Position numbers and translations under genes: made by a program
Shown: in pieces, positions 57,257-64,000 of the stretch
Numbering within the stretch: the first letter of the stretch is position 1
How the letters are laid out: each line of letters starts with the position of its first letter
Notes under the pieces: generated by a model
Seen by the model: only the letters and a program-made list of their open reading frames with translations
Told to the model about the DNA's origin: nothing
Database searches by the model: none
Assembly (NCBI GenBank): GCA_037576195.1
Contig: CM075103.1
Coordinates: 19,902,001 to 19,966,000, forward strand
DNA length: 64,000 bases
Direction: 5' to 3'
DNA from: Phytoseiulus persimilis
Lineage: Eukaryota > Arthropoda > Arachnida > Mesostigmata > Phytoseiidae

Positions 57257-60200
57257 ATCTGGTCGTCGCGAAGCGAGTAAAGACTCATTACATTCTTCCC
57301 ATACGCTACAACCTCCGCAGATTTTCCCCCGGATCGACGGGTTTTTCGGATCATCCATGAGTAGACCAACCATCTTCTACAAATCGGGCACCAATTTCAG
57401 AAACGTATCGAGCACGATGCTCGTGGCCGATTTTCTCACTGTCGGAGAGGGACCCTCTGATCGCCTACAAATCCTCTGGCAACTGTCGCACTGGAGACGA
57501 AGGCCAGCAGGGGGGGGGGAATTACTGCGAAATAAGTTCAAATAGTGTTCGTCCGCTGCGATCATTCGGGGTGACTTTCTCTTTCGGATCATTCGATCGT
57601 TTGACAGCTCTACTTCGACTGCCCGATGAGAAGGTCGACTTTGCAGTCAGGGAGTCGTGACTGAAGACAGAATTATGGTTTCCAGACCGCTGGGATCTCT
57701 TACCTCGCTCACCCATCCACCTCTGGTAAGCGGACCTTTTCCACGAGAATAGCTCCACCGCCAAACTGCGACAGCGTTTTTTCCTCATGTAGTCGAGAGC
57801 TTTATTGCCATGGTGATACATATGAGCATTGCGAATAATTTTCATCTTGATCCTCACTCGTCAGCGTTCAAGACTCTCTACATAAAACCAGCCGACGCTC
57901 GACGTGGAATGAACGCTCGAGTTTATCATTATCGCGAGTTCATGGTTTCCTCAATCAGTTTCGTTGAGTTGAAAAAATACGACAGCGTGAAGTATTTCGG
58001 CCCTGATTGCTAGATCAGCTGAATCTGAATCGTTCTGGCTTCTCCGTGAATTATGAACGGGGGAGCAGCAGTGTATAACCGATCGGCTTCCATGTTGCTG
58101 TACTGTTCTTTAATTCTTCAATCTGGGACGGGCATTCGTCATTGCGAAGAAGGCGCGGCAATTCGCTATCAAGAAGTCAATAAGTTTCCTTCGCTCATGT
58201 CGCCGTGTTTCGCTTGCATCTGACGAACGGACGTAGGTACTCTCATAGGGGCCTCGATTCTTGGGGACGGCTTCTCCTATGTGATTCAAGCATTGGCTGG
58301 ACGTTCCCTGTCATCACAGCTGGGAGGCAAGAAGTTCCACCGGGTACAAATTGTTTCATCAGGTATGTCATCTGGTCCAGCTCGCCATCATTACTCTGTT
58401 CGCATCTCCGACGCTCGGAGATGTTTCCGAGAGTGCTGAACTCCGATCCAATCACGAATCATTGCATTTCTCCGTCGAGACACCTTCTCCGTGGAGTTTC
58501 CAGTGCGTGGGTTTCTCAAATATTTTCCCAGAGCGATGAGTAGGTTCGTCTGTGAAGTAAATGCGTTTGTGAAGGTCACACTGATTGGGCGAAATCAGCA
58601 TCCAGGTCGGACCTGAATAGAATATCGGGCACAATGACGTTCCCATGTAAATGTCGAGACAGGCTCTCAGACTCATCTTGTTTCTTGGACGACGGTCGCA
58701 TGGTCCGCGCTCCATTCAGCGAATCCTCGACTGCGGTCCTTTCGCGAGCTTAACGCGAGAAAGAAATTGTGCGTTAATATTCTTCGCCATGGTGACACGA
58801 TTCAGATGTCCATGGAACTTCGACGATCGTGAAGAAACTCCCACATGAATGGGCGTGCGGTCGCCCATGAGAAGCGCCCAAGTGAACGAGGTGTCACGCC
58901 AACTTCAAGGAGTCGTTTTTGTTCGATCACGGCATCGATTCCACAAAAAGGATTCCTCACTTCGGATCCCCCCCCCTGCTCATGAACTTCTTGCTCCCAA
59001 GCCAAAGTCGTCCGCGATGTTGAAAGTCGCAATCGGAAATGTTGTTGACATCCAGCAAATTCTAGACAATACTGTTCCTTTTGGCAGGGCCTCCTGTCGT
59101 CTGTCTCCCAAGAATTTTCCTGACGTTAACTCCGTTTCTCAGAAGTCGAAGTTGAAAGATAAATGCTCTCCGAAAATCTTCTCTGGCGCCCTTCTGGGTA
59201 AGTTGAGACTTATAGCGGGAAAACGACCACTCTACCTCCACTCTGACTAGAGGGGCTTACCCGAACGAGGTGCCGCTACATTTGAGCAGGGGTCCCGATT
59301 TGAGCGGAGGCCCGATTTGAGCGGACAGTCATTCTCGAAACCATCTGCCGGCCGCTATTCTTATCACATGCAAATCAGGAAGAAATCGAAATGGGCGCCT
59401 CGAATACCCCTATCGATAACTCCTTGATTTTAGAGGAAAATCATAGAATTGACGAAGTTATGGCCAAAGCAAAATCGTCCGACCTTGAGACCCCAGAAGG
59501 CTCGGTTAAGCTCACAAAGATAGGCAGTCGTCCTCGCGGAGGTCGAAACAGCTATTCACTTCGCGGCAACAGAGAAAGGTTGTTCCATTTGCTTGAGTGC
59601 GCGGTCGCTTCCCAACCTACTGCTCACGCTCGAACCTCCAGCTCGGACAGTGTTATCGTAAATCAACGAATGTGCACGTGAGCGAGACACCGCGCCATTC
59701 TCCCGGTTGACGAGATTATCGTCGGAGTCGTTGATTTCCGTCGCGAACGAATTCCGAGATCTCAAGCTGATTGCGCTCGAAGCGCTGATGGTATCGATGG
59801 CGAAACATTTGCACGTTTGAGCGGACATGCGTAGCGTCGCGTGACAGCTCGATACGGCTGAATTGAAGTACGCTTGGAGTTTCTCGAATGATTATGGAAT
59901 GTTGGGGACTCGGAGAGAAATCCAGACTCCGATCCTCACGAGAAGGCAGGACATCGACTCAGGAATCGTGCGGCTCCCGATTCCTCAGATCAACCGTTCT
60001 TAGAGGATTGAAAATCGACCCCAGAGTTTCTTATTCGATATGAGGGTGCTCCCGATCGTTCCTCGCATATCGGTCGGAGCTCGCGAGCAGGATATAATAA
60101 ATTTCGATGAACTCTCAACGCCAACGAACTTCTTCTCCGTTTCTCCTCCTATCGGGTCGACACACTGAGAGGTAAACGATGAACGAAACGAGCAACCGGA

Positions 60201-60322
60201 GTGGAACATGTTAAGGTCTTCCGGATAATTCGATAACGATCCTCAACATTCTGAAGCTTGATAGGCGCCTTTGATGAGTCCGCGGATCGAACGGCCTGCC
60301 CTGCCGTCTTCAAAAACTTGAG
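57257..60322. other. No securely supported gene
   Basis: Weak protein-like segments only: minus 58391-58575 (VTFTNAFTSQTNLLIALGKY) and plus 59391-59640 (NHRIDEVMAKAKSSDLETPE). A tandem duplication of CCCGATTTGAGCGGA lies at about 59297-59328. None could be phased into a gene. Confidence 0.35.
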
Positions 60323-60600
60323 CGGATCGAAGCAGAATCGCTCCGGGCGATTGCCTGGTTCGCGTCTGCCGCAAGAATCCGCATGTTGCGTCAGAACTCA
60401 ACTTGGAGTATGATCGCTGGACGGTCTCGGAGCTGGTCGCGGGCTTCTTTGTAAAGGATGGGATTCGGCCCCGAAACTGGAAACGCGGTCCGGCGGCGCC
60501 CAAATCAGATCATGAGGATTTCGATATTACTCCGGAGGAGCCGACTGCGCACCCGGAGCGTCGTTTCGAATTTCTCCCGAACTGTGAGGCAGAGAAGTGA
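60323..60600 (+). CDS. Probable terminal exon of an unidentified gene
   Basis: After an AG acceptor the frame reads GDCLVRVCRKNPHVASELNL, EYDRWTVSELVAGFFVKDG and an acidic end (DHEDFDITPEEPTAHPERRF), closing at TGA 60598-60600. The composition looks coding, but the acceptor is weak and no upstream exon was found. Family not recognised. Confidence 0.35.
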
Positions 60601-61638
60601 TATTGACTTCTCACAGTGCGATACGGCTCCGTGCCTTCGAGTTTCGAGGAGAACATGCTATATATAGACATCGGTCTGTCGGCGCCACGAAGAATTGTGC
60701 GAACGACCAACACGAACGCCGTTATCCGACTCGTCCCTGTGAAGGGAGACGGGAGGACAGCGGCTTTTCGGGTTTGAATCGATCATGTGCCTCACCTCCG
60801 AAGATCTCCTCAAGTACCCCGTTCCTAAGAATCGACAACACCCTCTACCTCGGGAAGTTTCGTTCGAACTTGTGATTGCGCTCCCAGTGTGAGAATCACC
60901 CCTGACGATTCATGCTTCATTCGTCTAATCCGGGAAGTATCCCAAAGGGAGACGCGAAAACTCTCAATCGCATAACCCGCACTCGAGCGGTGACGAAATA
61001 AGCACGGCGCTCAAAGTCCAGCTTGGAGGATCCTCCGGGGAAATCTCGAAGTTGTATTCCAGGCAGGGCGTCAGCAATGATCACTTCTGTGAATCCACGT
61101 TGGGTTGGGAGATAACGCTAGACGAGACCGGAGATTGATCGCTGGCCCCACTTGAGAGGGATCTCATTCCCACTTCGAGTCCGTCCCAGGTTTCAGGGTG
61201 CTCGGTGATAACCGGGGAAGGAACATTTCGACAAATCTTTCGAAGCTATGATCCGTTCCTCAGTTCACGATGATTCAAACGCGAAACCCTCCCCGTTCGA
61301 GCCAACACGAACCAGTGAGATGCCTCCGCCAGGCACTGCCCAACTCGGCGAAAATACGTCAACGAAACTTGTTTCGAGGAGATGAGCCCGAGTGTGACGC
61401 GCAGAAGGGCGCCATCGTACTTTTGGATGGCGCACTGCACGGAATAACAGTCCGTCTGCCGGCTTTCTCATCAGATGAAACGCTAATCATCGGATTGACC
61501 GTGCGCACAACGCCGATGAAGGGACGGCTCGTCAGAAAAGTCCCTCACAAACAACATAGGACGTCTCAATACTATCCGAGAGGAATGTAACACGGAGAGC
61601 AGCCTCCACTGTGGTCTGCGGGATGAATTTCTCGGCTT

Positions 61639-61846
61639 CTAAAACCCAGGTTCAAACTCGATGTTCTCTACAGATCCTCGATCTGAGAAGTTGAGCCCAA
61701 CTGTCTCTACGACCAGCGGATCTTGGACATGAAGCATCTCTGTGATTTTGTAGGAGCCGACTCCATGCACTTGTGCATCTCTAACCGCCGTGCAACCCAA
61801 TTGATCTCCGGGAGTTCCTCTATCATCCACGTGCACTTCGCGGATC
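61639..61846 (-). CDS. Probable terminal exon of an unidentified gene
   Basis: The minus-strand frame after an ATGAG acceptor reads REVHVDDRGTPGDQLGCTAV, then VGSYKITEMLHVQDPLVVET and SVENIEFEPGF, stop TAG. The alternating hydrophobic pattern looks like a beta-rich domain. No neighbouring exon could be joined. Confidence 0.35.
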
Positions 61847-61946
61847 CTCATTCAAGGGGCCTCAGAAGAGCTCCTGAGACCCGGACGCCCGTTCTGCTGG
61901 AAAGCACCTCCTTTAGTTTCCTCTCGGATTAGCCTCCTGGGAGAGT

Positions 61947-61965
61947 CCCCCCCCCCCCCCCCCCC
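61947..61965 (+). repeat. Poly-C run, 19 bases
   Basis: An uninterrupted run of 19 C bases, the longest C/G homopolymer seen in the window. Its true length is prone to sequencing or assembly error. Confidence 0.95.
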
Positions 61966-63756
61966 GGAACTCGTTGATAGTTCTAGCACGATTTGACGCG
62001 CGATGAGGCATATCAATCAAGTTGAGGCAACACCGTTGCTCCTCCAGCATCGTCCTGGTTTCAAGTTTCCAAAATAGAAACCGGAAGGCATGCAGCGGAA
62101 GAAATAGCAGCTCTGTCCGCTGAACCCTCGCGGGACGACGGAGGGGATCGGCGGTCGAGGCAAGGATGGGACCCGCTGCTCCGCGAACGCAACGTGAAGC
62201 GTTTCACAGGAGGATTCCAAACCAGGCGGCCGCCCTGCGTTGCCCTGGGCGTGTGTCCGTCGCTCCGCTGTAGCGCGGAGTCTATTTCCGTTCTTTTCCA
62301 TTGCCGGCGGAAGTCGCTTCACTGGAAATCATAGTTGAGCAGACGCGAAAGGTAGATCCGGTTTCGCAGACGGGTCTCGGAAGGTTGAGCCCCGTGGGTT
62401 TCATGGGTTCTCATTGCAACGATCTGTTTGTGAGAGACCTCACGACAACGATAGAGTTCTAAAGGGCCATGTCTCACACCACGTCGCACTGTTTGACTCA
62501 TCGCCACAGTTGTTTTCGTTTCATTTTCTCATAAATTACGGCGGTCGACTCGCGGGTCCATGACAGCCGCGGCGGTAGCGACACCGAATACACATTGACT
62601 CCGTGCGACCAGGACATCTCGGACGCGATCGAGGAACTCCCATTGACACCGTGACAGACACACTTGACGCTATATACATGTAGTGGAGATGCCTCATTAG
62701 AGCCGCCGCCAATCCCTTCTGGATCTTGCCCGAGGCGTTGAATGTTTGTCGCAGCTCGAGTTTGATAAAGTCGCAGCTTCGTAACAAACTTCGCGACGGT
62801 TGACGGTGCAGCATCGACCAAGGTCGATCATGGAATGTCCGGACTGAGGCCCGAAAGTTTGCACATTTTTTCGGAAGGATTCCTTCTATCGCATGAGTTC
62901 TGGAAATCGCGATGCGGAGATACTTTCGAGCATGAAGTGCATGAACTCTCAGGCCCTAGTCCGGATCCTCCCTCGATATTTAAAAATTCGATCGGTCAAG
63001 GGGAACGACGAGAAATCATTCTGTTGGAACGCTGTTTTTCCTCATATATGTGGGGGATGGATGAGCACGAGCTTCTTTGGTGAAATGTCGTATGGTACGA
63101 TTCAGGGAAGTCCGTCGTGTGAAAATTCGCGCGCGAATCGATTTTCGATGCACGCGAAACTTTCGAAGACATCGAGATGGTTATGAACTTGATAACAACG
63201 GGGAACAAGATCGAAATCCAACTCAGATTCCGGAGTCAAGGTAGAAGCTCCGGGCTGAATATCGCCACCGATTCTTTGACTGAAGTCAGCAGGCGTCCAT
63301 CCTGCCGAATCGTTGGCCTTAAGCTTCTCGAATCCAAACATCCTCCTGTATGCTGAGCTCGATCTGCTGCATGTGACCATCCCACGAATATTGACTTTGG
63401 CCATCTGTGTCTGGACTTTTGTCCGATTCTGGCAAAATATAGTACTCCTCCTCTCCTCCGTTCTCTGTTCCCCCGATCCTCACCATCAAGATACCCAATG
63501 TCCTCGGAACTTTTCTCGCCCTCTTCGCCACGGATCCCGTGTGCTCCCTCCTCGTTAGCCCGTTGTCCAACATTACCCTCAGGTGTCTCACCTTATGTCT
63601 TAGGTTGATCGGAGATTCAGGTTCATCCCTCTTACCCCGATGTGGTACGTAGCTCCTGACGTGTGAGGTGCCGGTGATTCCCCAGCAAACCTGTTGGAGT
63701 CATCTCATTTCCTCAAAAATTGGGAGCGATCTTGTCAAGAATTTCGTTGGTGTTGA
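61966..63756. other. No supported gene
   Basis: Only short frames on both strands, without splice-supported or family-like protein. Confidence 0.35.
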
Positions 63757-64000
63757 GGGTAATTTTAGCGACTGAGGGCGCAAAACTGAATGAGGACGAT
63801 TATTATCTGTGGAAATCGAAAAGCGTCGATGCGACCTGGCAGCTCAATATTCGGATGATTCGCACATTTCTGAGGAATTTTTCACCAAAGAGATACTCCC
63901 GATTCCGCCTCGGTGAGGAGATACGAGACGAAATGCGAGGAAAACGAAGTCAGCCAATGGGCAGGGCCTGACGAGGGTGACCAAAAGGGGTGTATACGAT
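63757..64000. repeat. Dispersed repeat, copy 2 (runs to the window edge)
   Basis: Matches 41835-42070 in order and orientation, sharing TGAGGGCGCAAAACTGAATG, CTCAATATTCGGATGATT, GATTCCGCCTCGGTGAGGAG, AAATGCGAGGAAAACGA and GGGCAGGGCC. The copy may continue beyond the window. Confidence 0.75.

Overview
The window is nuclear DNA of a multicellular animal, most likely an arthropod. Almost every recognisable protein is split into short exons (60-400 bp) by short GT-AG introns (about 100-200 bp), with AATAAA signals after the last exons, truncated LINE retrotransposons and dispersed repeats. Base composition is close to balanced. A filamin with three calponin-homology (CH) domains, the architecture of Drosophila jitterbug, a clip-type serine protease, an ionotropic-receptor-like gene and cysteine-rich secreted proteins fit an arthropod. 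A mite or other chelicerate is my best guess but is inference.

Layout. From 0.4 to 8.5 kb (+) lies a clip/trypsin-type serine protease gene in eight exons. One of its introns holds a 6.3-kb repeat element, most of which is an array of about 130 tandem 45-bp units. A LINE 3' remnant (-) follows at 8.7-9.4 kb. From 11.3 to 38.2 kb (-) lies one large gene, which I reconstructed as 43 phase-consistent exons totalling 8601 bp (about 2866 codons). It encodes three CH domains, two filamin repeats, a Ser/Pro-rich linker, about 21 more filamin repeats and a short tail. Its third intron is 9.4 kb long and contains a LINE tail.

From 40 to 64 kb the content is looser. There is a short second copy of the element seen in the protease intron (41.4 kb) and a single-exon secreted protein (42.7-43.2 kb, -). 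Next come a four-exon secreted Cys-rich protein (44.0-45.5 kb, -) and a broken LINE reverse transcriptase (47.3-48.6 kb, +). Two unidentified multi-exon genes on the minus strand follow (48.8-50.2 and 51.2-52.3 kb). Beyond them are a fold-back inverted-repeat element (53.7-54.5 kb), exons of an ionotropic-receptor-like channel (56.4-57.3 kb, +), and isolated probable exons at 60.3-60.6 (+) and 61.6-61.8 kb (-). A dispersed repeat occurs at 41.8 kb and again at the right edge.

The genes do not form a functional cluster. The strongest unusual items are the intronic 45-bp array with its short sister copy elsewhere in the window, the complete three-CH filamin, and the large fold-back element. I see no CRISPR array, operon or bacterial system. 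Exon boundaries were chosen by eye from splice consensus, phase agreement and protein-family pattern, so individual ends may be off by a few bases.
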